Shown here: positions 43,809 through 52,740 of the stretch, in pieces
Layout of the letters: each line of letters opens with the position of its first letter
Numbering within the stretch: position 1 is the stretch's first letter
Source: Paenibacillus glycanilyticus
Lineage (GTDB): Bacteria; Bacillota; Bacilli; Paenibacillales; Paenibacillaceae
Reading direction: 5' to 3'
Length of the DNA stretch: 64,000 nt
Assembly: GCF_030161375.1 (NCBI RefSeq)
Contig: NZ_BSSQ01000001.1
Location: forward strand, 496,001-560,000
The notes under the pieces: model-generated
What the model was told of the DNA's origin: nothing
Databases searched by the model: none
The model's input: only the letters and a program-made list of their open reading frames with translations
Position numbers and translations under genes: made by a program

Positions 43809-43865
43809 TCTTCCCGTATTATCCCGGCACTAGTCAGCAAATAACGCTAATTTGTATGCGAGGCA

Positions 43866-44294
43866 TTAATCCATGCTTCGTTGGTTGTTTTCCAGTTGCC
43901 TGCGAATGCCTTCACGATCAATTTGAATCCAATATTCGACGATTTTGCCGTCTTCTATACGATATACCGCACTGGCAATCTCGATAACCGGTTTACCAGT
44001 CGGAGCAAACCCATCGACTTCACCTACATGCGTCCCCGTCTGCTTCCACCGTACATATACACGATCTTCGGAAGAGAGCAGCTCTTCGATCTGGAGCAGG
44101 AATGCTCCATAAGCTCGGGTCATTTCCCGGACATGCTCCGCATAATTATCCGGCGAACGCTCGACGGTCGTTTCATTCTCCGCTGTCACCTGATGCGCAG
44201 CGACACGAGCCGCCATATATTCATGTGCCGCATCCGGCTCTATTCCAGAACGCACCCGCTTAAAAAATTGTTCTACTATGTCAGCAGCATTCAT
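43866..44294 (-). CDS. SnoaL/NTF2-like protein
   Basis: 142 aa from the ATG at 44294, nine bases after GGAGAGG; an ATG six codons earlier overlaps that site. The cone-shaped NTF2 fold is suggested by IVEQFFKRVRSGI, DRVYVRWKQTGTHVGEVDGFAPTGKPVEI and VYRIEDGKIVEYWIQIDREGI, the usual SnoaL-like polyketide cyclase pattern with the D/H-like acid site. Such proteins include ester cyclases and isomerases; most are uncharacterised. It follows the unknown membrane-anchored gene by 19 bp. Confidence 0.8.
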   Translation of the reverse strand: MNAADIVEQFFKRVRSGIEPDAAHEYMAARVAAHQVTAENETTVERSPDNYAEHVREMTRAYGAFLLQIEELLSSEDRVYVRWKQTGTHVGEVDGFAPTGKPVIEIASAVYRIEDGKIVEYWIQIDREGIRRQLENNQRSMD

Positions 44295-44312
44295 AACTAC
44301 ACACCTCTCCAT

Positions 44313-44789
44313 TCAATGTGATAATAATTCCTCGCTGTCTATCCGTACAAGCTCGTCCTTAACCCTCTTCGCTTCTTCCGCGTTGCTGGCAGGAGAACTG
44401 ATGATAAGCTTCGATACGCCGTCATAACTTTTCGAGGTTATGCGTTTATACAGCTCGGGATCGGTTACTTCGAAAGATATTCTTGCGGTTTTATAATCGA
44501 AAAAAACTTGGCCTACTTCAGTTCTTTCTTTGCCTACATAGGAAATTAGAGAAAATCCGCTCGTAATAAGAACATGCTCAAGCTTGATATGGTCCCCGAT
44601 CATTAACCAACCTGAGAAGCCATGGTTTTTCTTATCGTAGTCCCCTTTAAGCTGGAGGCTCGTTTGTTCATTAAGGGTATCGCCATAAATAAAAGCGGGT
44701 TTGTCCGTATCAATGCCCTTTATGGGATCAAACACAAACACAAGCGCGACAAATAGTGCAACGAATACAATTGAAATGAAATATCTCAG
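44313..44789 (-). CDS. Membrane-anchored protein of unknown function, probable CTG start
   Basis: 158 aa if it starts at CTG 44789, which is 7 nt after AAGGAGT. The first ATG-free stretch then reads RYFISIVFVALFVALVFVFDPIKG, a complete signal anchor. Starting at the first GTG (44741) would remove that helix and have no ribosome site; there is a stop codon (TAA) in frame five or six codons before the CTG. The rest (IYGDTLNEQTSLQLKGDYDKKN, HGFSGWLMIGDH, VGQVFFDYKTARISFEV) looks like a small all-beta domain outside the membrane. I do not recognise the family. Confidence 0.65.
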   Translation of the reverse strand: MRYFISIVFVALFVALVFVFDPIKGIDTDKPAFIYGDTLNEQTSLQLKGDYDKKNHGFSGWLMIGDHIKLEHVLITSGFSLISYVGKERTEVGQVFFDYKTARISFEVTDPELYKRITSKSYDGVSKLIISSPASNAEEAKRVKDELVRIDSEELLSH

Positions 44790-44849
44790 ATGACCACTCC
44801 TTTTTTACTGCCTAACGATTTAACGCATGAACCCCTAAAAAGTTCCATT

Positions 44850-45731
44850 TCAGATTGAATCTTGGCGACGAATCCAACTTTCAATGAATTGAATCATTTT
44901 CTTCGCCGCCGGGGAGACATTTCTGAGCGAGGGGGCCGCAAGGCCGATTGAGCGGTAATAGTCACCTTCCAATGGACGAAATACGAGATGATCGGGAAGC
45001 TGCGACAAGATCATTTCCGGCAAAATACTAATTCCCAAATTGCTGCGTACCATAGCCAGGATGGCATGATCGTCTTCCAGCTCGTATTTGATGTTTGGTT
45101 TCAGTTTGTTCTGCGCAAATATACGCTGCACGTCCGTGTCACAGCCTGCAACCGGCATAATAAAAGGTTCGGCGAGGACCTGTTCTAATCGGATCGTCGC
45201 ATAACCGCTGAGGGGATTTTCCGTGCTCATCACGCACATCATCTTGTCCTGATGCAGCGGAATTACATCAAATCCGTCAACCGTTGGCAAATTTACAAAC
45301 CCGAAATCAGCTGCACCACTGGCGATCCACGCTTCGATCTCATGGTAGTTGCCATCGAGCAGTTTCAATTCAATATGTGGATATTGACTCTGAAATTTCT
45401 TCATCATTTGCGGCAGCCATTGAATCGACACGCTAGAAAAAGTACCAATCTTAACGGTTCCGATCTCAATGCCTTTTATCGCCGCAATCTCTTGGTTTAA
45501 GGTTTCATTCACCTGAAGCATTTCTCTTATATGAGGAATCAATCGTTCTCCGCTATTAGTGAGACGAACGCCTGACCTGTTTCTTATAAGAAGACTTAGG
45601 CCAAGCTCATGCTCCAAACTTGCGATCGCATGACTAACCGCCGATTGCGTCAGATTAAGCAAGTCTCCGGCTTTGGTCAGACCTCCAACCTCAACGACTG
45701 TGCTGAATATCCGATACTTGTCCAAACTCAT
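44850..45731 (-). CDS. LysR-family transcriptional regulator
   Basis: 293 aa. HTH at residues 2-60 (YRIFSTVVEVGGLTKAGDLLNLTQSAVSHAIASLE), then a LysR substrate domain (GTVKIGTFSSVSIQWLP, DFGFVNLP, HAILAMVRSNLGISILPEM). It is divergent from the ABM monooxygenase gene and is its likely regulator, the standard LysR layout. The effector is unknown. Confidence 0.9.
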   Translation of the reverse strand: MSLDKYRIFSTVVEVGGLTKAGDLLNLTQSAVSHAIASLEHELGLSLLIRNRSGVRLTNSGERLIPHIREMLQVNETLNQEIAAIKGIEIGTVKIGTFSSVSIQWLPQMMKKFQSQYPHIELKLLDGNYHEIEAWIASGAADFGFVNLPTVDGFDVIPLHQDKMMCVMSTENPLSGYATIRLEQVLAEPFIMPVAGCDTDVQRIFAQNKLKPNIKYELEDDHAILAMVRSNLGISILPEMILSQLPDHLVFRPLEGDYYRSIGLAAPSLRNVSPAAKKMIQFIESWIRRQDSI

Positions 45732-45810
45732 CGATTTAATCTCCCGTTACATTAGAGTTCTTCATGCTTTACATTATAATCATTCATTTTATTTATTTAA
45801 ATGCCGGTAG

Positions 45811-45825
45811 TATAGTTAACTTATA
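45811..45825. promoter_or_regulatory. Candidate LysR operator
   Basis: TATAGTTAACTTATA, a near-perfect dyad that fits the T-N11-A pattern bound by LysR proteins, in the 127-bp divergent region and 34 bp before the ABM gene start. Confidence 0.45.
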
Positions 45826-45858
45826 CAACAGCCACTAAAGAACGGGAGTAGGATCAAG

Positions 45859-46176
45859 ATGACATCCAAACCAAATGAGCCGTATTATGCCGTCATATTC
45901 TCAAGCCAGCGAACGGATGGGGATAACGGATATGACCGGATGTCCGAGGCGATGGAGAAGCTGGCTTCGGAGCAGCCCGGTTTCTTAGGGGTAGAAGGCG
46001 TTCGGAATGCCGAGGGAGCTGGCATAACGATCTCTTATTGGGAGAGTCTAGAGGCGATTCACAACTGGAAACAGAATCAGGCGCACAAGGCAGCCCAGGA
46101 AAAAGGCCGGCAAGCGTGGTATCGCGATTACAAAGTAAAAGTATGCATGGTAGAGAGAGAGTACGCCTTCGAATAA
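45859..46176 (+). CDS. Antibiotic biosynthesis monooxygenase (ABM) domain protein
   Basis: 105 aa. YYAVIFSSQRT at the start, MEKLASEQPGFLGVEGVRN, and ISYWESLEAIHNWKQNQAHKAAQEKGR are the pattern of small ferredoxin-like ABM dimers, similar to heme-degrading or quinol monooxygenases. Cofactorless oxygenation of a small aromatic or quinone is known in the family; the substrate here is unknown. GGGAGTAGG precedes the ATG. It is divergent from the LysR gene. Confidence 0.85.
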   Translation: MTSKPNEPYYAVIFSSQRTDGDNGYDRMSEAMEKLASEQPGFLGVEGVRNAEGAGITISYWESLEAIHNWKQNQAHKAAQEKGRQAWYRDYKVKVCMVEREYAFE

Positions 46177-46183
46177 CCGAAAT

Positions 46184-46230
46184 AAAGGAGACCTTGCCGT
46201 TCCGTGAACGGATCAGCAAGGTCTCCTTTT
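46184..46230. terminator. Bidirectional terminator between ABM and YesM genes
   Basis: AAAGGAGACCTTGC and GCAAGGTCTCCTTT pair over 14 bp, with an inner CGTTC/GAACG stem, and T runs follow on both strands. It ends both convergent units. Confidence 0.85.
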
Positions 46231-48114
46231 CTATTGGGACAAGTCCGGCGGATACTCGGAGCGTAGACGGATCGTTACCGTCGTGCCCATTCCGGGCTGC
46301 GAGTCAATAGCCAAACCGTACATATCGCCCGCATACAGCTTAATCCGCTCGTTTACGTTAAACAAACCGTACGAGCTGCCGCTGCTGTCGGTTTTCTCTT
46401 CGGGCAATGGCGCCGCCCGTAACAGCTGACGGGCACGCTCCTCCTCCATCCCGATACCGTTATCGGATATCGCGATGATCAGATCACCGTCTTCCTCCAT
46501 CACAAGGATGGTGATGAGGCCGCGTTTATTTCTCATTTTGCGAATACCATGGAGCAGGGCATTCTCGACGATCGGTTGCAATATCAACTTCGGAATCTGA
46601 CAGTTTGCAATAGGCGGTTCCACCTCAATTCGGAAGTCGAAGGTGTTCGGGAACCGGTTCTGCTGGATGTTCAGGTACACTTCCGCAAGCTTGACCTCGT
46701 CTTCTACGCTGACAATGCTTTTTCCCTTATTCAGACTTAGACGGAAGTATTTCGCCAGACTGTCGATCATTTGGCTAATATCCTTTGCGCCTTTGCCGAT
46801 GGCATTCCAGTTGATCATATCCAGCGTGTTGTACAGGAAATGAGGATTGATCTGCGCCTGAAGCGCCTGAAGCTGGGCTTCCCGCTCATGAATCTCAGCC
46901 AGATATTTCTCTTCAACAAGCGTGCGCACGCGCAAGATCAGATGGTCCACGCTTCTCTCCAAAGCAAGGAAGTCGCTGTTCGATAGAACGGTCAATTCGT
47001 CCAAGCTGTCCGCCGTGCCTTCTCTGCGGATAACGTTAATCACTTTCCTTACCCGTTGGCTCATTCCTCTTACGATAATAGCCAGCAGAACAAACGGCAG
47101 CAGCGTAAACAACGCGAAATATTCGAGCAGGGAAGTAATGCTCGAGCGCTGCGTCATCTTCACCGCCTGAGGAGACAGTTGGCCTCCGTTGCTTTGCGCG
47201 ACCAGCTTCCAATTCGTTGGCGACACCGTGGTGAACATAACCTCGTCCGAATTATTGCTTAGACGGAAGGCATGTCCGCCGCTATCCTTGCTTGCATTCA
47301 GCCGTTTGACCATTTCTTCGTCAATCCGGGTTCCTACTCGTGCCCGGTCAGGATGGTCAATAATGGTTCCTTCCGAATCGACCAGGTAAACTTGGGTACC
47401 CGAAGAAAATTCCAGAGTGGATAGCAGGTCGGAGACCATTTTCTCCTTCACGTCTATCATCATTACGCCCGAGATTTGATCATAATGGTTGGGATCGCGC
47501 AGCATCCGGGCCGCCGACAATACATCGACATTCCCTGCCTCCAAATACGACTGCTCGTATATGCCGCTCCAGACAATGCCCCCGTTCCCCGCGATAATAT
47601 CGTTATACCAAGGATCGTTCATCAAACTGTCCAAGGAGAAAAAATTCACCTTCTCCCCCGCGTAGATCTTCGACTTGTCGACGAACAGCCGCACCCGGAA
47701 GACGTCGGAGTTGGATTGTACCGACTCCACTAAATTCCGTAAATCTTCGATGACTTCCAGCTGGGTAGCGATCAGTTGATCCGTGTCGCTGACGGATAAG
47801 TATTCGTGCAGCTTATTGTTCATGAAGGCGGCATCGCTGATCTCCTCGATATGCTCAAGCCGGTAGGACAAATTGCTGCCGGCCTGTTCAAGCGTCAGCT
47901 GCATCGTTCTCATAACTTCATTTTTCAGAATGGTAGAAGAGCGTTCATAATAACCGTACAAGATCACGGCTGCCGGAATAACAATAAGGACGACATAAGC
48001 GATCAGCCATTGGCGAGGGATAGCTATACGGCGAAGAAGGCGACGGAACCATCCGCCACCTTCTTCCCTATATGGGCGCTTTGCCGGGTGCGCCGCCCCT
48101 CCGAACTTAAACAT
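46231..48114 (-). CDS. YesM-type sensor histidine kinase
   Basis: 627 aa. Membrane helix at about residues 32-53, extracellular double-Cache sensor (about 60-300, e.g. RLFVDKSKIYAGEKVNFFSLDSL), second helix about 335-355 and HAMP. The PF06580 kinase domain has the phospho-His in QINPHFLYNTLDMINW (about 420), and the ATPase has NALLHGIRK and DNGIGMEEE. It overlaps the YesN gene by eight bases. It senses an extracellular cue, probably sugar or loaded binding protein, and phosphorylates its partner YesN to control the importer operon upstream. Confidence 0.92.
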   Translation of the reverse strand: MFKFGGAAHPAKRPYREEGGGWFRRLLRRIAIPRQWLIAYVVLIVIPAAVILYGYYERSSTILKNEVMRTMQLTLEQAGSNLSYRLEHIEEISDAAFMNNKLHEYLSVSDTDQLIATQLEVIEDLRNLVESVQSNSDVFRVRLFVDKSKIYAGEKVNFFSLDSLMNDPWYNDIIAGNGGIVWSGIYEQSYLEAGNVDVLSAARMLRDPNHYDQISGVMMIDVKEKMVSDLLSTLEFSSGTQVYLVDSEGTIIDHPDRARVGTRIDEEMVKRLNASKDSGGHAFRLSNNSDEVMFTTVSPTNWKLVAQSNGGQLSPQAVKMTQRSSITSLLEYFALFTLLPFVLLAIIVRGMSQRVRKVINVIRREGTADSLDELTVLSNSDFLALERSVDHLILRVRTLVEEKYLAEIHEREAQLQALQAQINPHFLYNTLDMINWNAIGKGAKDISQMIDSLAKYFRLSLNKGKSIVSVEDEVKLAEVYLNIQQNRFPNTFDFRIEVEPPIANCQIPKLILQPIVENALLHGIRKMRNKRGLITILVMEEDGDLIIAISDNGIGMEEERARQLLRAAPLPEEKTDSSGSSYGLFNVNERIKLYAGDMYGLAIDSQPGMGTTVTIRLRSEYPPDLSQ

Positions 48115-49744
48115 ATTTCTCCCTGTAACCGCTCGGCGTTACGCCGGTCGTCTTCTTGAACAGTTTCGTAAAATAACTCGGGTCCGTATAACCGATCGCA
48201 TAACAGATATCGTAAAATTTGTATTGCGGATCGCGCAGCATTTCCTTTGCCCGCTCCATCCGTACCTGAGTCATATATTCGCCAACCGTCTGACCGGTCT
48301 CTTGCTTGAACAACAAACTGACATAGGTTGGAGTGAGGAATACTTCCCTCCCGATATCCGTAACGGTTAAGCTTCCGTCCGCATAATCGCGGTCGATAAT
48401 CGCCCGTACGCGCTCCACTAGATTGGCTACCTTCCCCGTGCGTTTCTCTCCGATCCGCTCGCAGGCGGCAAGCAGGTAAGCTTCAAGAATATCGCGCATT
48501 TCGCCTAGCGTCTCGCGGTCCAGCAGCGATTCCCATACGGCAGATTCGGCGGACTCCAGCTCCTCGGACTGCATATTCAATTCCAGCAGCAGCTGGCCGG
48601 CGGCGAGAAATATTTGCATGCAGACGTTGCGGCCGTACTTCAGGCCATCGGGACGGTTACGGTTCAAATCCGCAAAGATCGTATCAAGCACTTCCTTCAG
48701 CTTCTCCGCATTCGCCGCTTTAAGCGCGGAGATCAGCTCCTCGTCATACGCGAACTCATGCCGGCTTGCGCTTCCATTCTCTTGTTCCGGCGTTTCCAGG
48801 CTGTTCATCGTGATAACGCGGTTTTTGCCTAAATACCATTTATGATTGACCGCTTCGCGGGCTTGCCTGTAACAGCTGCTCAAATTGCTCAGACCCGTTA
48901 CGCGGTCGCTGATTCCAATCGTTACGCTGATCTTCAGCCAGCGCTCAAGATTATCGCGGATTTGGCCCGCAAGCTCCAGCAACACCTCGGCTGCATCTCC
49001 GGCTTCCTCGCCTTCGTCGCTTTTACGCAAAATCCCGGCGAACTCCCCTGTCTGATGCTCAAACACATAACCGCCCATATGGCTGTCGATCAATTCCTGG
49101 CAAATATTATGGATCGAATACCATAACAATTGCCGGTCCCGCTCACTGCGGACACTCATGACACCCGGCAGATCGTCGACCGAGATGACGATGACCCAAT
49201 AAGAAGCTTCCTCCGGCAAGCAAAGCTCTAGGAACTCCACTCTCTCCCGAATGTCCCGATTCTGAATGTTGCTGCCCATCAGCGATAACAGGAACTTTTC
49301 CCGAAGCACGGGCATGCCTTCCTTCAGCCTAACCTGCAGTTCTTCCTTCCTCCGCTGCTCGGCGCGTTGTTCATCTAGATTGCTTACGACATGTCTTAAT
49401 ACCGAACTTAACTCTTCCAGGTTAACGGGCTTGAAAATATAATCAACCGCGCTTAGCTTCATCGCGGATTTCAAATAATCGGCGTCATCGTAACCGCTGA
49501 CAAAAATAATCTTCACCTGCGGATAACGCTCATTGATCAGGCGGGCCAACGTTATTCCGTCCATATTCGGCATGCGGACATCGGTCAGGACCAGGTCGGG
49601 GGTCTCCTGCTGAATCATCTCGAAGGCCACATCCCCGTCATCGGCTTCCCCCATAATCTCAATACCGAAGGAGGACCAGTTGAAGTAGGATTGCAGGCCT
49701 GTTCTGACGGTAATCTCGTCATCAACCACAAGCAGCTTGTACAT
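48107..49744 (-). CDS. YesN-type response regulator with AraC DNA-binding domain
   Basis: 545 aa. Receiver domain (1-120) with acidic pair VVDDE, phospho-Asp in PDLVLTDVRMPNMDG (about 55) and Lys in YIFKPVNLEEL. A long middle region (about 125-430) of the kind found in YesN proteins, then AraC HTH about 445-543 (SLTVTDIGREVFLTPTYVSLLFKQ, YDICYAIGYTDPSYFTKLFKK). GAGGAGG precedes the ATG. It should activate the importer operon in which it lies. Confidence 0.92.
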   Translation of the reverse strand: MYKLLVVDDEITVRTGLQSYFNWSSFGIEIMGEADDGDVAFEMIQQETPDLVLTDVRMPNMDGITLARLINERYPQVKIIFVSGYDDADYLKSAMKLSAVDYIFKPVNLEELSSVLRHVVSNLDEQRAEQRRKEELQVRLKEGMPVLREKFLLSLMGSNIQNRDIRERVEFLELCLPEEASYWVIVISVDDLPGVMSVRSERDRQLLWYSIHNICQELIDSHMGGYVFEHQTGEFAGILRKSDEGEEAGDAAEVLLELAGQIRDNLERWLKISVTIGISDRVTGLSNLSSCYRQAREAVNHKWYLGKNRVITMNSLETPEQENGSASRHEFAYDEELISALKAANAEKLKEVLDTIFADLNRNRPDGLKYGRNVCMQIFLAAGQLLLELNMQSEELESAESAVWESLLDRETLGEMRDILEAYLLAACERIGEKRTGKVANLVERVRAIIDRDYADGSLTVTDIGREVFLTPTYVSLLFKQETGQTVGEYMTQVRMERAKEMLRDPQYKFYDICYAIGYTDPSYFTKLFKKTTGVTPSGYREKYV

Positions 49745-49776
49745 GGATTTGTCCTCCTCATTTAATGGTTTTAAGA

Positions 49777-51024
49777 TTACTTCTTAAACTTTACACCTTG
49801 ATCTTCCAATAATTGATGCAGTTTGTCTATGGATATATTTTGCAAGTTGGAAGAATGGTCAATGGATAAGGACGCCGCAATGCCAGCAGCTTGACCAAGG
49901 GCGTAACAGGTTGCCTGCACGCGCATCGAAGACATGGCGACATGCGTCGCGGAAATGGATCGGCCTGCTATGAGCAGATTGTCAATCGCCTCCGGCACCA
50001 TACAGCGGTAAGGGATATCGTAGCCGTCGATTCTGCGTTCGTCGGTTGTTTTCTGCGCGTCGGGGCTATGGATATCGATCTCGTAATTCGTCTGCGCCAC
50101 AACGTCCGGGAATCTCGCTCCGCTAGTCAAATCCTGTTCGTTCAGCGTATAGAGGCCAACGATCTGGTTCGTCTCGCGAGTTCCGGTCTGCGGCGCGATA
50201 TGGGTAAGGGCATAGTTCTCAAAGCCGGTCTTCTGAAGGTAATACGCAATCGAAAATACTTGCCGAAGCGCTTCCGTCTCCGCATAATTGACGTCTTCGA
50301 TCTTCGCGCCGTTTGCCTTGACGCGGGACATGTTGACGAGCAGAGAGCCGTCGTTGTTATGCTCCCAATACAATCTTCTGCCTTGCGGCAGATCGGACAC
50401 TTCTTTGTACTCATAGCAGCCTTCAGGCAGCAGCGGGGTTACCGGCTTGCCGGTGTTCTGCATCGTAAACATAAGAGTCATCGGCTGCGTCAGCCCGTCG
50501 CTGTCCCGGCCAGTCGTATACGGAACGCCCGCATCAATCGCCACGCGGGCATCCCCCGTGCAATCGATAAAGATCTCGCCTTCGAACGCTTTCAGCCCTT
50601 CGCGGGTCGATACGATAACCGCCTTGATCTTGCTACCTTCTTGGATCGTGCCTACAAACTCGGTATGGAAGTAGACATCCACGTTCTCTTTCTTCATCTT
50701 CTCGTTGAGATAATAACGCAGCATAAAAGGCGAATATTGCGGCGCAATCGATTCGTCATGGCCGGCTGGGAGCGATTCCGCAAGCATCTCTGCAATCAGC
50801 TCGCGGTAAATGCCCGTTACGTTGCCAATCGGCATAAATACGCTGACGTTGGCTATGGTGCCCATGCCGCCAAGCTGCGCGGTTTTTTCGAGCAATACAA
50901 CCTTCTTACCGGAACGCGATGCGCTAATCGCAGCCGCCGTGCCTGCCGGTCCCCCGCCAATAATAACAACGTCGGCATGCTTGTAAGTCTCTACCTCTCG
51001 CGAAAAAGAATAAGCAGTCATCAT
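49777..51024 (-). CDS. FAD-dependent oxidoreductase (PF12831 type)
   Basis: 415 aa. Rossmann motif ADVVIIGGGPAGTAAAISASRSGKKVVLLEK at residues 17-47, then LGGMGTIANVSVFMP (FAD contact), IDCTGDARVAIDAGVP (second FAD block, about 176-191) and the C-terminal DNLLIAGRSISATHVAMSSMRVQATCYALGQAAG, all typical of the family often named FAD-dependent oxidoreductase in polysaccharide loci. The substrate is unknown; a sugar hydroxyl is the usual guess. No signal peptide. It sits between the binding protein and YesN, 30-70 bp from each. Confidence 0.85.
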   Translation of the reverse strand: MMTAYSFSREVETYKHADVVIIGGGPAGTAAAISASRSGKKVVLLEKTAQLGGMGTIANVSVFMPIGNVTGIYRELIAEMLAESLPAGHDESIAPQYSPFMLRYYLNEKMKKENVDVYFHTEFVGTIQEGSKIKAVIVSTREGLKAFEGEIFIDCTGDARVAIDAGVPYTTGRDSDGLTQPMTLMFTMQNTGKPVTPLLPEGCYEYKEVSDLPQGRRLYWEHNNDGSLLVNMSRVKANGAKIEDVNYAETEALRQVFSIAYYLQKTGFENYALTHIAPQTGTRETNQIVGLYTLNEQDLTSGARFPDVVAQTNYEIDIHSPDAQKTTDERRIDGYDIPYRCMVPEAIDNLLIAGRSISATHVAMSSMRVQATCYALGQAAGIAASLSIDHSSNLQNISIDKLHQLLEDQGVKFKK

Positions 51025-51090
51025 CCATTTCCCCTCTCCAAAGGAACGCAGCAGAGGGCTCTTGTTAGGAAGCCCTCCCTGCCTGATTTA

Positions 51091-52641
51091 TTATTTGGCT
51101 GTTGCGTACCAGTCGTTTACTTCTTTGGCGCTTGCTTCTCCGCCTTCGGCATTAAACTTCTTCTGGAAGTCGCCAAGGCCGTCCAGCTTCTCGCTGCCTG
51201 CAATCAATTTGACCGTATAATCGCCGGCCATCGTTTCGAGCTTCATGTTGTTTTTCGAGTAGTTCTCCAGATAAGGAGCTACGCTAAGCTTGTTAAGGAT
51301 TTTATCCGAATCGGCCGTCTTGTTGTTAAGCGTGTCAAAGGCTTCGAACATAATCGGATTCTTACGAACGCGCGCTTGCCAATATTGCGGGTAGTTCGCT
51401 TCGTCCGTTCCGACCATGTAGTTGTTCGCCAGGTTGCGCTCGTCGTTGAAGATCGGAAGAATCGGCGTGTACGAACCGTTGTCTACCGTATAATGCGTGC
51501 CTTCTACGCCAACCGCAAGCTCTTTGAACGTTGTTGGTTCAAGCGTTGCGTTAATCCATTTGACAGCGTCTTCCGGATTTTTGGCGGATTTCGGAATAAA
51601 GCTCACGCGGTCGAAACCTTGGTTCGCCCCAAAGCCGGACTTGCCGTTTGGACCTTTCAGTGCAGGTACATAAGTAAACTTCGCATCAGGCGCGGCTTTG
51701 GCAAGCGCATCCGCGATGCCCGGAATATCAGCCCAGTGAACCGCAATGGCGCCGGCTTTGCCGCTCGAGAATTTCTCTTTGGCCGTTGCGTCTTTGTTAA
51801 CTACAAACTCTTTGTCGATCAAGCCTTTTGCATACAGCCCGGAAACATAGTTCACATAATCCGGGAAGGCCGGGTCGAGAACGCGCGGAACAAGCTTGCC
51901 GTCTACATCATTCCAAGGGTTCGGCATGCCGAAAGCGCCTACAAGATCGTCGATCATTGGCAAGTCGCCTTTGATCGTGAACGGAACGTTTTGCGCTCCC
52001 GCCGCGCCTGGATCCTTGTCTTTGAATGCTTGCAGCACCGCTTCAAATTCAGCGGTTGTTGTTGGCATCTTCATGCCGACCTTATCGAGCCAGTCTGTAC
52101 GAATAAGAATGCCAAAGCCTACCGGATAAGTAATGATATTTGGAATGCCGTACAGCTTGCCGTCAACCTTCAGCGCATCCATCGATTGCTGCGAAATGGC
52201 GTTTTTGATGTTGGGACCAAATTGGTCGATAAGCGGCGTCAGATCAATAAGCGCGCCTTTCTTGGCATAATCGGAATAAAGCGCCATGTCGATGTACGAG
52301 GTTACGATGTCGTATGGCTCCCCGGAAGCCATAAGCAGGTTCAGCTTTTGAGCCGGATTATCTTGCGGGAGCATATCATATTGCATCTTGTAGCCCGTTT
52401 TCTCTTCCAGCAGCTTGGCTACCGGGTACGCGGCATAATCTTCGCCTTGGAAGACGTCGAGACGTTTCAGCGTTGGAAGATTGGCGTTTGTTTCCGTAGA
52501 CGTATTGTTCGATGCCGCTGGCGCATTGGATGCTGCCGTGTCATTGCCATTGCCGTTGTTATTCGACGAACATGCCGCCAAAGAGCTTGCGAGAATAACC
52601 GTTGTTGCTGCAAGTGAAAGCTTTTTTGTCATTTGTTTCAT
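51091..52641 (-). CDS. Extracellular solute-binding lipoprotein (LipO/YtcQ type)
   Basis: 516 aa, the longer size typical of LplA/LipO proteins. Signal at residues 1-24 with lipobox LAAC, Asn/Ser/Thr-rich linker to about residue 52, then TLKRLDVFQGEDYAAYPVAKLLEEKTGY, and GIPNIITYPVGFGILIRTDWLDKVG in the middle. The substrate is probably a plant or fungal oligosaccharide. AGGAGG 8 nt before the ATG. It follows two permease genes and precedes the FAD oxidoreductase. Confidence 0.92.
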   Translation of the reverse strand: MKQMTKKLSLAATTVILASSLAACSSNNNGNGNDTAASNAPAASNNTSTETNANLPTLKRLDVFQGEDYAAYPVAKLLEEKTGYKMQYDMLPQDNPAQKLNLLMASGEPYDIVTSYIDMALYSDYAKKGALIDLTPLIDQFGPNIKNAISQQSMDALKVDGKLYGIPNIITYPVGFGILIRTDWLDKVGMKMPTTTAEFEAVLQAFKDKDPGAAGAQNVPFTIKGDLPMIDDLVGAFGMPNPWNDVDGKLVPRVLDPAFPDYVNYVSGLYAKGLIDKEFVVNKDATAKEKFSSGKAGAIAVHWADIPGIADALAKAAPDAKFTYVPALKGPNGKSGFGANQGFDRVSFIPKSAKNPEDAVKWINATLEPTTFKELAVGVEGTHYTVDNGSYTPILPIFNDERNLANNYMVGTDEANYPQYWQARVRKNPIMFEAFDTLNNKTADSDKILNKLSVAPYLENYSKNNMKLETMAGDYTVKLIAGSEKLDGLGDFQKKFNAEGGEASAKEVNDWYATAK

Positions 52642-52740
52642 TGCATGACCCTCCTGAAAGTATATTATTTATCATCAACCTTGCCGTTAAACGTTGTTTG
52701 GTTAACCGCAAGAGTGAAGGCGAAGCCTAGACCTAGCGGT

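Noticed and set aside
43712..43840. Longer N terminus for the GerA protein.
   Set aside because: The extra codons run through the terminator of the upstream gene; the GTG at 43711 has a proper ribosome site.
51440..51465. GATCGGAAGAATCGG inside the binding-protein gene, similar to the core of the repeat element.
   Set aside because: Only a short match within a conserved coding sequence; none of the element's ends or hairpins are present.
49891..52617. A 908-codon plus-strand frame lying antisense to the FAD oxidoreductase and binding-protein genes.
   Set aside because: It spans two well-identified minus-strand genes and the gap between them, has no domain or ribosome site, and its composition is that expected from the opposite strand of a GC-balanced coding region.
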